DNA of 64,000 nucleotides, from contig NC_037669.1 of NCBI RefSeq assembly GCF_003255815.1, forward strand, positions 128,630,355 through 128,694,354, written 5' to 3'. The notes under the pieces were generated by a model, which saw only the letters and a list, made by a program, of their open reading frames with translations, had not been told where the DNA came from and did no database searches. Position numbers and translations under genes: made by a program. This DNA comes from Theropithecus gelada (Eukaryota > Chordata > Mammalia > Primates > Cercopithecidae). Position 1 is the first letter of the stretch; each line of letters opens with the position of its first letter. Below are positions 1 through 6,116 of this stretch, piece after piece.

Positions 1-187
1 GGGGGGAAGGGAATCCCTTTTCCTAGCCAGGGGAACTGAGACACACAACACCTGGAGAATCGGGTAACTCCCACCCCAATACTGCGCTTTGAGCAAACAG
101 GCACACCAGGAGATCATATCCCACACCTGGCCGGGAGGGTCCCACACCCACGGAGCCTCCCTCATTGCTATTACAGCAGTCTGTGAT

Positions 188-232
188 CTACCGGCAAGGC
201 AGCAGCGAGGCTGGGGGAGGGGCGCCCGCCAT
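188..232 (-). pseudogene. Truncated antisense ORF0 of L1
   Basis: In human and chimpanzee L1s a small antisense ORF (ORF0, about 70 codons) starts within the 5' UTR at the ggcgcccgccat block. The equivalent antisense ATG is present here (complement of 230-232) and the first codons read MAGAPPPASLLPCR, the expected start. A TAG on the minus strand (complement of 188-190) then ends the frame after 14 codons. ORF0 is therefore present only as a stub in this copy. Whether this is a private mutation or the state of the whole subfamily cannot be told from one copy. Confidence 0.6.
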
Positions 233-559
233 TGCTGAGGCTTAAGTAAGTAAACAAAGCTGCTGGGAAGCTCGAACTGGGTGGAGCTCACAGCAGCTCA
301 AGGAAACCTGCCTGTCTCTGTAGACTCCACCTCTGGGGGCAGGGCACAGAAAACAATAACAAAGCAGCAGACACCTCTGCAGACGCAAACGACTCTGTCT
401 GACAGCTTTGAAGAGAGCAGTGGATCTCCCAACACGGAGGTTGAGATCTGAGAAGGGACAGACTCCCTGCTCAAGCGGGTCCCTGACCCCTGAGTAGCCT
501 AACTGGGAGACATCCCCCACTAGGGGCAGTCTGACACCCCACACCTCACAGGGTGGAGT

Positions 560-688
560 ACACCCCTGAGAGGAAGCTTCCAAAGCAAGAATCAGACAGG
601 TACACTTGCTGTTCAGAAATATTCTATCTTCTGCAGCCTCTGCTGCTGTTACCCAGGCAAACAGGGTCTGGAGTGGACCTCAAGCAAT
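560..688 (+). promoter_or_regulatory. 129-bp 5' UTR segment (ZNF93-target region of older L1PA)
   Basis: Older L1PA families carry a 129-bp block shortly upstream of ORF1. It is the binding region of the repressor ZNF93 and was deleted in part of L1PA3 and all younger human families (Jacobs et al. 2014). Here the block is present between gggtggagta and ctccaacagacc. It includes the recognisable internal parts acccaggcaaacagggtctgg and agtggacct. The boundaries given are my estimate from the flanking sequence that is fused in young human L1s. Its presence argues against a young human or African great-ape L1 (L1PA1-2). Whether any KRAB zinc-finger protein of the host still binds it cannot be judged, as several positions differ from what I recall of the human block. 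Confidence 0.75.
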
Positions 689-817
689 CTCCAACAGACC
701 TACAGCTGAGGGTCCTGACTGATAGAAGGAAAACTATTAAACAGGAAGGACACCTACACCAAAACCCCATCAGAACATCACCATCATCAAAGACCAGAGG
801 CAGATAAAACCACAAAG

Positions 818-1834
818 ATGGGGAAAAAGCAGGGCAGAAAAGCTGGAAATTCAAAAAACAAGAGCGCATCTCCCCCGGCAAAGGAGCGCAGCTCATCGCC
901 AGCAACGGATCAAAGCTGGACGGAGAATGACTTTGACGAGATGAGAGAAGAAGGCTTCAGTCCATCAAATTTCTCAGAGCTAAAGGAGGAATTACGTACC
1001 CAGCGCAAAGAAACTAAAAATCTTGAAAAAAAAGTGGAAGAATTGACGGCTAGACTAATTAATGCAGAGAAGGTCATAAACGAAATGAAAGAGATGAAAA
1101 CCATGACACGAGAAATACGTGACAAATGCACAAGCTTCAGTAACCGACTCGATCAACTGGAAGAAAGAGTATCAGCAATTGAGGATCAAATGAATGAAAT
1201 GAAGCGAGAAGAGAAACCAAAAGAAAAAAGAAGAAAAAGAAATGAACAAAGCCTGCAAGAAGTATGGGATTATGTAAAAAGACCAAATCTACGTCTGATT
1301 GGGGTGCCTGAAAGTGAGGGGGAAAATGGAACCAAGTTGGAAAACACTCTTCAGGATATCATCCAGGAGAACTTCCCCAACCTAGTAGGGCAGGCCAACA
1401 TTCAAATCCAGGAAATACAGAGAACGCCACAAAGATACTCCTCGAGAAGAGCAACTCCAAGACACATAATTGCCAGATTCACCAAAGTTGAAATGAAGGA
1501 AAAAATCTTAAGGGCAGCCAGAGAGAAAGGTCGGGTTACCCACAAAGGGAAGCCCATCAGACTCACAGCAGATCTCTCGGCAGAAACTCTCCAAGCCAGA
1601 AGAGAGTGGGGGCCAATATTCAACATTCTTAAAGAAAAGAATTTTAAACCCAGAATTTCATATCCAGCCAAACTAAGTTTCATAAGTGAAGGAGAAATAA
1701 AATCCTTTACAGATAAGCAAATGCTTAGAGATTTTGTCACCACTAGGCCTGCCTTACAAGAGACCCTGAAGGAAGCACTCAACATGGAAAGGAACAACCG
1801 GTACCAGCCATCTCAAAAACATGCCAAAATGTAA
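818..1834 (+). CDS. L1 ORF1: L1 ORF1 protein (trimeric RNA-binding chaperone), intact, 338 aa
   Basis: Forms homotrimers that coat L1 RNA in the ribonucleoprotein particle and act as a nucleic-acid chaperone. Layout: basic, disordered N-terminus (1-50); coiled coil with heptads (about 52-152); RNA-recognition motif (about 157-252) with RNP2-like LRLIGV at 158-163 and RNP1-like RHIIARFTK at 215-223; C-terminal domain (about 264-325). The conserved arginine pair R261-R262 is present. All four proline-directed phosphorylation sites known from human ORF1p are kept: S18-P, S27-P, T203-P, T213-P. Length equals the human protein, with no stop or frameshift. The start follows the conserved accacaaagATGGG context. 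The RNA-binding half is nearly identical to L1PA proteins while residues about 48-140 differ strongly; a fast-changing coiled coil is typical of L1 lineages. Confidence 0.96.
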   Translation: MGKKQGRKAGNSKNKSASPPAKERSSSPATDQSWTENDFDEMREEGFSPSNFSELKEELRTQRKETKNLEKKVEELTARLINAEKVINEMKEMKTMTREIRDKCTSFSNRLDQLEERVSAIEDQMNEMKREEKPKEKRRKRNEQSLQEVWDYVKRPNLRLIGVPESEGENGTKLENTLQDIIQENFPNLVGQANIQIQEIQRTPQRYSSRRATPRHIIARFTKVEMKEKILRAAREKGRVTHKGKPIRLTADLSAETLQARREWGPIFNILKEKNFKPRISYPAKLSFISEGEIKSFTDKQMLRDFVTTRPALQETLKEALNMERNNRYQPSQKHAKM

Positions 1835-1897
1835 AGACCATCGAGGCTAGGAAGAAACTGCATCAACTAATGAGCAAAATAACCAGTTAATATCATA
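1835..1897 (+). other. L1 ORF1-ORF2 intergenic spacer (63 bp)
   Basis: The spacer is 63 bp, the usual primate L1 length. It runs from the ORF1 stop (TAA at 1832-1834) to the ORF2 ATG, with the conserved gagcaaaataaccag stretch. In known L1s ORF2 is translated from the same bicistronic RNA by an unconventional termination-reinitiation mechanism. No separate promoter is evident. Confidence 0.85.
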
Positions 1898-2677
1898 ATG
1901 GCAGGATCAAGTTCACACATAACAATCTTAACCTTAAATGTAAATGGACTAAATGCTCCAATTAAGAGACACAGACTGGCAAACTGGATAAAGAGTCAAG
2001 ACCCATCAGTCTGCTGTATTCAGGAGACCCATCTCACACGCAGAGACATACATAGGCTCAAAATAAAGGGATGGAGGAAGATTTACCAAGCAAATGGAGA
2101 ACAAAAAAAAGCGGGGGTTGCAATACTAGTCTCTGATAAAACAGACTTTAAACCATCAAAGATCAAAAGAGACAAAGAAGGCCATTACATAATGGTAAAG
2201 GGATCAATTCAACAGGAAGAGCTAACTATCCTAAATATATATGCACCCAATACAGGAGCACCCAGATTCATAAAGCAAGTCCTTAGAGACTTACAAAGAG
2301 ACTTAGACTCCCATACAATAATAATGGGAGACTTCAACACTCCATTGTCAACACTAGACAGATCAACGAGACAGAAAGTTAACAAGGATATCCAGGAATT
2401 GAACTCATCTCTGCAGCAAGCAGACCTAATAGACATCTATAGAACTCTCCACCCCATATCAACAGAATATACATTCTTCTCAGCACCACATCGTACTTAT
2501 TCCAAAATTGACCACGTAATTGGAAGTAAAGCACTCCTCAGCAAATGTACAAGAACAGAAATTATAACAAACTGTCTCTCAGACCACAGTGCAATCAAAC
2601 TAGAACTCAGGACTAAGAAACTCAATCAAAACCGCTCAACTACATGGAAACTGAACAACCTGCTCCTGAATGACTAA
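1898..2677 (+). CDS. ORF2 upstream part: endonuclease domain only, 259 aa
   Basis: This is the part of ORF2 that remains readable from the native start. It holds the whole apurinic/apyrimidinic-like endonuclease domain with its catalytic set: LNVNGLN at 13-19, QETH at 42-45, GDFNTP starting at 144, KIDHVIGS and the SDHSAIKL motif near 229-236. In intact L1s this domain nicks the bottom strand at TTTT/AA-like sites. The stop falls about 20 residues after the domain, before the linker to the reverse transcriptase. Expression is unknown; the fragment is described here as an open frame, not as a proven product. Confidence 0.7.
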   Translation: MAGSSSHITILTLNVNGLNAPIKRHRLANWIKSQDPSVCCIQETHLTRRDIHRLKIKGWRKIYQANGEQKKAGVAILVSDKTDFKPSKIKRDKEGHYIMVKGSIQQEELTILNIYAPNTGAPRFIKQVLRDLQRDLDSHTIIMGDFNTPLSTLDRSTRQKVNKDIQELNSSLQQADLIDIYRTLHPISTEYTFFSAPHRTYSKIDHVIGSKALLSKCTRTEIITNCLSDHSAIKLELRTKKLNQNRSTTWKLNNLLLND

Positions 2678-2692
2678 TGGGTACATAACGAA

Positions 2693-5600
2693 ATGAAGGC
2701 AGAAATAAAGATGTTCTTTGAAACCAATGAGAACAAAGATACAACATACCAGAATCTCTGGGACACATTTAAAGCAGTGTGTAGAGGGAAATTTATAGCA
2801 CTAAATGCCCACAAGAGAAAGCAGGAAAGATCTAAAATTGACACTCTAACATCGCAATTAAAAGAACTAGAGAAGCAAGAGCAAACACATTCCAAAGCTA
2901 GCAGAAGGCTAGAAATAACTAAGATCAGAGCAGAACTGAAGGAGATAGAGACACAAAAAACCCTCCAAAAAATCAATGAATCCAGGAGTTGGTTTTTTGA
3001 AAAGATCAACAAAATTGACAGACCGCTAGCAAGACTAATAAAGAAGAAAAGAGAGAAGAATCAAATCGACGCAATTAAAAATGAAAAAGGGGATATCACC
3101 ACCGACCCCACAGAAATACAAACTACCATCAGAGAATACTATAAACACCTCCACGCAAATAAACTGGAAAATCTAGAAGAAATGGATAATTTCCTGGACA
3201 CTTACACTCTTCCAAGACTAAACCAGGAAGAAGTTGAATCCCTGAATAGACCAATAGCAGGCTCTGAAATTGAGGCAACAATTAATAGCCTACCAACCAA
3301 AAAAAGTCCAGGACCAGATGGATTCACAGCTGAATTCTACCAGAGGTACAAGGAGGAGTTGGTACCATTCCTTCTGAAACTATTCCAATCAATAGAAAAA
3401 GAGGGAATCCTCCCTAACTCATTTTATGAGGCCAACATCATCCTGATACCAAAGCCTGGCAGAGATACAACAAAAAAAGAGAATTTTAGACCAATATCCC
3501 TGATGAACATCGATGCAAAAATCCTCAATAAAATACTGGCAAACCGGATTCAGCAACACATCAAAAAGCTTATCCACCATGATCAAGTGGGCTTCATCCC
3601 TGGGATGCAAGGCTGGTTCAACATTCGCAAATCAATAAACATAATCCAGCATATAAACAGAACCAAAGACAAGAACCACATGATTATTTCAATAGATGCA
3701 GAAAAGGCTTTTGACAAAATTCAACAGCCCTTCATGCTAAAAACGCTCAATAAATTCGGTATTGATGGAACGTACCTCAAAATAATAAGAGCTATTTATG
3801 ACAAACCCACAGCCAATATCATACTGAATGGGCAAAAACTGGAAAAATTCCCTTTGAAAACTGGCACAAGACAGGGATGCCCTCTCTCACCACTCCTATT
3901 CAACATAGTGTTGGAAGTTCTGGCTAGGGCAATCAGGCAAGAGAAAGAAATCAAGGGTATTCAGTTAGGAAAAGAAGAAGTCAAATTGTCCCTCTTTGCA
4001 GATGACATGATTGTATATTTAGAAAACCCCATTGTCTCAGCCCAAAATCTCCTTAAGCTGATAAGCAACTTCAGCAAAGTCTCAGGATACAAAATTAAGG
4101 TGCAAAAATCACAAGCATTCTTATACACTAGTAACAGACAAACAGAGAGCCAAATCATGAATGAACTTCCATTCACAATTGCTTCAAAGAGAATCAAATA
4201 CCTAGGAATCCAACTTACAAGGGATGTAAAGGACCTCTTCAAGGAGAACTACAAACCACTGCTCAGTGAAATCAAAGAGGACACAAACAAATGGAAGAAC
4301 ATACCATGCTCATGGATAGGAAGAATCAATATCGTGAAAATGGCCATACTGCCCAAGGTAATTTATAGATTCAATGCCATCCCCATCAAGCTACCAATGA
4401 GTTTCTTCACAGAATTGGAAAAAACTGCTTTAAAGTTCATATGGAACCAAAAAAGAGCCCGCATCTCCAAGACAATCCTAAGTCAAAAGAACAAAGCTGG
4501 AGGCATCACGCTACCTGACTTCAAACTATACTACAAGGCTACAGTAACCAAAACAGCATGCTACTGGTACCAAAACAGAGATATAGACCAATGGAACAGA
4601 ACAGAGTCCTCAGAAATAATACCACACATCTACAGCCATCTGATCTTTGACAAACCTGAGAGAAACAAGAAATGGGGAAAGGATTCCCTATTTAATAAAT
4701 GGTGCTGGGAAAATTGGCTAGCCATAAGTAGAAAGCTGAAACTGGATCCTTTCCTTACTCCTTATACGAAAATTAATTCAAGATGGATTAGAGACTTAAA
4801 TGTTAGACCTAATACCATAAAAATCCTAGAGGAAAACCTAGGTAGTACCATACAGGACATAGGCATGGGCAAAGACTTCATGTCTAAAACACCAAAAGCA
4901 ACGGCAGCAAAAGCCAAAATTGACAAATGGGATCTCATTAAACTAAAGAGCTTCTGCACAGCAAAAGAAACTACCATCAGAGTGAACAGGCAATCTACAG
5001 AATGGGAGAAAATTTTTGCAATCTACTCATCTGACAAAGGGCTAATATCCAGAACCTACAAAGAACTCCAACAAATTTACAAGAAAAAAACAAACAACCC
5101 CATCAAAAAGTGGGCAAAGGATATGAATAGACATTTCTCAAAAGAAGATATTCATACAGCCAACAAACACATGAAAAAATGCTCATCATCACTGGCCATC
5201 AGAGAAATGCAAATCAAAACCACAATGAGATACCATCTCACACCAGTTAGAATGGCGATCATTAAAAAGTCAGGAAACAACAGGTGCTGGAGAGGATGTG
5301 GAGAAATAGGAACACTTTTACACTGTTGGTGGGATTGTAAACTAGTTCAACCATTATGGAAAACAGTATGGCGATTCCTCAAGGATCTAGAACTAGATGT
5401 ACCATATGACCCAGCCATCCCATTACTGGGTATATACCCAAAGGATTATAAATTATGCTGCTATAAAGACACATGCACACGTATGTTTATTGCAGCACTA
5501 TTCACAATAGCAAAGACTTGGAATCAACCCAAATGTCCATCAGTGACAGATTGGATTAAGAAAATGTGGCATATATACACCATGGAATACTATGCAGCCA

Positions 5601-5725
5601 TAAAAAAGGATGAGTTTGTGTCCTTTGTAGGGACATGGATGCAGCTGGAATCCATCATTCTTAGCAAACTATCACAAGAACAGAAAACCAAACACCGCAT
5701 GTTCTCACTCATAGGTGGGAACTGA
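2693..5725 (+). CDS. ORF2 downstream part: reverse transcriptase and C-terminal region, open after the stop
   Basis: This frame is in phase with the upstream part; the first ATG after the stop is codon 266 of the full ORF2. It contains the linker with the PCNA-interaction motif, the reverse transcriptase fingers and palm (GFIPGMQGWFN, SIDAEKAFDKIQ, TGTRQGCPLSPLLFN, FADD) and the cysteine-rich C-terminus (CWRGCGEIGTLLHCWWDC). It ends FSLIGGN-stop at 5725, as expected for primate L1. It is most probably not translated independently, because its ATG lies deep in the RNA. No other stop or indel was seen over 1010 codons. Confidence 0.6.
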   Translation: MKAEIKMFFETNENKDTTYQNLWDTFKAVCRGKFIALNAHKRKQERSKIDTLTSQLKELEKQEQTHSKASRRLEITKIRAELKEIETQKTLQKINESRSWFFEKINKIDRPLARLIKKKREKNQIDAIKNEKGDITTDPTEIQTTIREYYKHLHANKLENLEEMDNFLDTYTLPRLNQEEVESLNRPIAGSEIEATINSLPTKKSPGPDGFTAEFYQRYKEELVPFLLKLFQSIEKEGILPNSFYEANIILIPKPGRDTTKKENFRPISLMNIDAKILNKILANRIQQHIKKLIHHDQVGFIPGMQGWFNIRKSINIIQHINRTKDKNHMIISIDAEKAFDKIQQPFMLKTLNKFGIDGTYLKIIRAIYDKPTANIILNGQKLEKFPLKTGTRQGCPLSPLLFNIVLEVLARAIRQEKEIKGIQLGKEEVKLSLFADDMIVYLENPIVSAQNLLKLISNFSKVSGYKIKVQKSQAFLYTSNRQTESQIMNELPFTIASKRIKYLGIQLTRDVKDLFKENYKPLLSEIKEDTNKWKNIPCSWIGRINIVKMAILPKVIYRFNAIPIKLPMSFFTELEKTALKFIWNQKRARISKTILSQKNKAGGITLPDFKLYYKATVTKTACYWYQNRDIDQWNRTESSEIIPHIYSHLIFDKPERNKKWGKDSLFNKWCWENWLAISRKLKLDPFLTPYTKINSRWIRDLNVRPNTIKILEENLGSTIQDIGMGKDFMSKTPKATAAKAKIDKWDLIKLKSFCTAKETTIRVNRQSTEWEKIFAIYSSDKGLISRTYKELQQIYKKKTNNPIKKWAKDMNRHFSKEDIHTANKHMKKCSSSLAIREMQIKTTMRYHLTPVRMAIIKKSGNNRCWRGCGEIGTLLHCWWDCKLVQPLWKTVWRFLKDLELDVPYDPAIPLLGIYPKDYKLCCYKDTCTRMFIAALFTIAKTWNQPKCPSVTDWIKKMWHIYTMEYYAAIKKDEFVSFVGTWMQLESIILSKLSQEQKTKHRMFSLIGGN

Positions 5726-5780
5726 ACAATGAGATCACTTGGACTCGGGAAGGGGAACATCACACACCGGGGCCTATCAT

Positions 5781-5802
5781 GGGGAGGGGGGCGGGGGGAG
5801 GG
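5781..5802 (+). other. G-rich tract of L1 3' UTR (potential G-quadruplex)
   Basis: 22 bases with only a single A-then-C-then-A interruption pattern: a G4 run, a G6 run, another G6 run and a terminal G3 run. A guanine-rich tract at this place is a conserved feature of mammalian L1 3' UTRs and can fold into a G-quadruplex. Folding is inferred from the sequence pattern only. Confidence 0.7.
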
Positions 5803-5932
5803 ATTGCATTGGGAGTTATACCTGATGTAAATGACGAGTTGATGGGTGCAGCACACCAACAAGGCACAAGTATACATATGTAACAAACCTGCACGTTATG
5901 CACATGTACCCTACAACTTCCAGTATAATAAT

Positions 5933-5942
5933 AATAAATAAA
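5933..5942 (+). terminator. Overlapping AATAAA polyadenylation signals
   Basis: Two overlapping AATAAA hexamers (5933-5938 and 5937-5942) lie immediately before the A tail. They are the L1's own cleavage and polyadenylation signal; the short distance to the tail is normal for L1. Confidence 0.7.
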
Positions 5943-5944
5943 TT

Positions 5945-5959
5945 AAAAAAAAAAAAAAA
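5945..5959 (+). other. L1 poly(A) tail and 3' insertion junction
   Basis: Fifteen uninterrupted A residues end the L1. The next bases, gaaatatcccattgcag, are the middle of a type C alpha-satellite monomer, in which intact copies read cactaagaaatatcccattg. The insertion therefore happened near cacta/agaaatatc. The bottom strand there reads gatatttctt/ag, a reasonable relative of the L1 endonuclease consensus TTTT/AA. The matching upstream target-site copy lies left of the window and cannot be checked. Confidence 0.75.
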
Positions 5960-6099
5960 GAAATATCCCATTGCAGATTTCAAGAAAACAGTGTTATCAA
6001 GCTGATAAAATGAAAAGAGAAGTGTAACTCTGTGACATACATTCACATGTCTCAATGTAGTTTCTCAGAAGGCTTCTTTCCAATTTTATGTGACGATAT

Positions 6100-6116
6100 T
6101 TCCTTTTTCACCATAG
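6100..6116 (+). other. pJ-alpha box, exact match in a type A monomer (example)
   Basis: TTCCTTTTTCACCATAG fits the published 17-bp pJ-alpha consensus TTCCTTTTYCACCRTAG at every position. The same exact form recurs in other A monomers, for example at 19473-19489; common one-base relatives have ttccccatag or ttcatcatag. In primate alpha satellites this box occupies the site where B-type monomers carry the CENP-B box. Types B and C of this array have altered versions. I saw no match to the CENP-B core pattern in either orientation while reading, but this was not an exhaustive computed scan. Confidence 0.8.

Larger units (their letters stand above)
1..817 (+). promoter_or_regulatory. L1 5' UTR (internal promoter region, partial)
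   Basis: GC-rich leader of the L1, much richer in G+C than the satellite that follows. It matches the arrangement of L1PA 5' UTRs: a ggcgcccgcc block at 221-230, a tct-gggggcagggcacag block near 333-348, a run of purine-rich sequence, and the conserved approach to ORF1 ending in accacaaag before the ATG at 818. In known L1s this region holds the internal RNA polymerase II promoter (YY1 site at the extreme 5' end, not in this window) and an antisense promoter. By eye it has diverged more from human L1PA than ORF2 has. Short open frames here (553-807 on +, 242-583 on -) are not supported as genes. Confidence 0.9.
1898..5725 (+). pseudogene. L1 ORF2: L1 ORF2 (endonuclease-reverse transcriptase), broken by one premature stop
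   Basis: 1275 codons plus stop, the normal primate L1 ORF2 length, with a single in-frame TAA at codon 260 (2675-2677) and no frameshift. Domains: APE-like endonuclease 1-239 (N14, E43, GDFN around D145, SDH at the C-terminal catalytic histidine); PCNA-interaction motif QTTIREYY at 408-415; reverse transcriptase about 498-773 with the catalytic FADD at 700-703 (3995-4006); C-terminal C-x3-C-x7-H-x4-C cysteine motif starting at C1130 (5285). All these residues are intact. The stop follows ...LLLND, where related L1s have a tyrosine codon (TAC or TAT), so one base change explains it. As it stands, normal translation would give only an endonuclease fragment, so this copy is expected to be unable to retrotranspose by itself. 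Confidence 0.95.
5726..5944 (+). other. L1 3' UTR
   Basis: About 220 bp from the ORF2 stop to the A tail. It has the conserved beginning aatgagatcacttgga, the G-rich tract at 5781-5802, and the late block gtatacatatgtaac near 5870-5884 followed by gcacatgtaccct. The terminal part is rich in taa repeats (aataataataaataaatt) where the youngest human elements are shorter; tails of this kind occur in older L1PA and monkey lineages. Subfamily diagnosis would need alignment to consensus sequences. Confidence 0.85.
1..5959 (+). mobile_element. L1: LINE-1 (L1PA-lineage) retrotransposon, 5' end outside window
   Basis: Autonomous non-LTR retrotransposon that copies itself by target-primed reverse transcription. 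Seen in order: GC-rich 5' UTR (1-817), ORF1 (818-1834), 63-bp spacer, ORF2 (1898-5725), 3' UTR with G-rich tract, poly(A) signals and an A15 tail ending at 5959. The first visible bases correspond to roughly position 220 of known L1PA 5' UTRs, so about 200 bp of promoter lies to the left. The element sits in the same orientation as the window and is inserted into a type C alpha-satellite monomer. Only one inactivating lesion is obvious (TAA at 2675), which suggests a young insertion compared with the heavily diverged satellite around it. The subfamily assignment (older than L1PA3, simian) rests on memory of family consensus features, not on a search. Confidence 0.97.

Noticed and set aside
1..60. 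True 5' end of the L1 at the window start
   Set aside because: The opening G run resembles an L1 start, but the following sequence matches the interior of the 5' UTR (about position 220), so the window edge most likely cuts the element. A 5' truncation cannot be fully excluded without the left flank.
242..583. 113-codon antisense frame in the L1 5' UTR
   Set aside because: It lies upstream of the known ORF0 position, shows no recognisable domain, and overlaps the 5' UTR. I found no support for translation.
553..807. 84-codon + strand frame just before ORF1
   Set aside because: It covers the 129-bp segment and the end of the 5' UTR. No L1 protein is known there and the sequence shows no conserved coding pattern.
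2693..5725. Reverse transcriptase of a retrovirus or endogenous retrovirus
   Set aside because: No LTRs, gag, protease, integrase or envelope. The APE-type endonuclease upstream, the RT motifs and the A tail identify a LINE-1.
910..6055. Other antisense frames within ORF1, ORF2 and the 3' UTR (e.g. 1402-1797, 2674-3012, 5590-5886)
   Set aside because: They are complementary-strand shadows of the L1 coding sequence, without motifs of their own.
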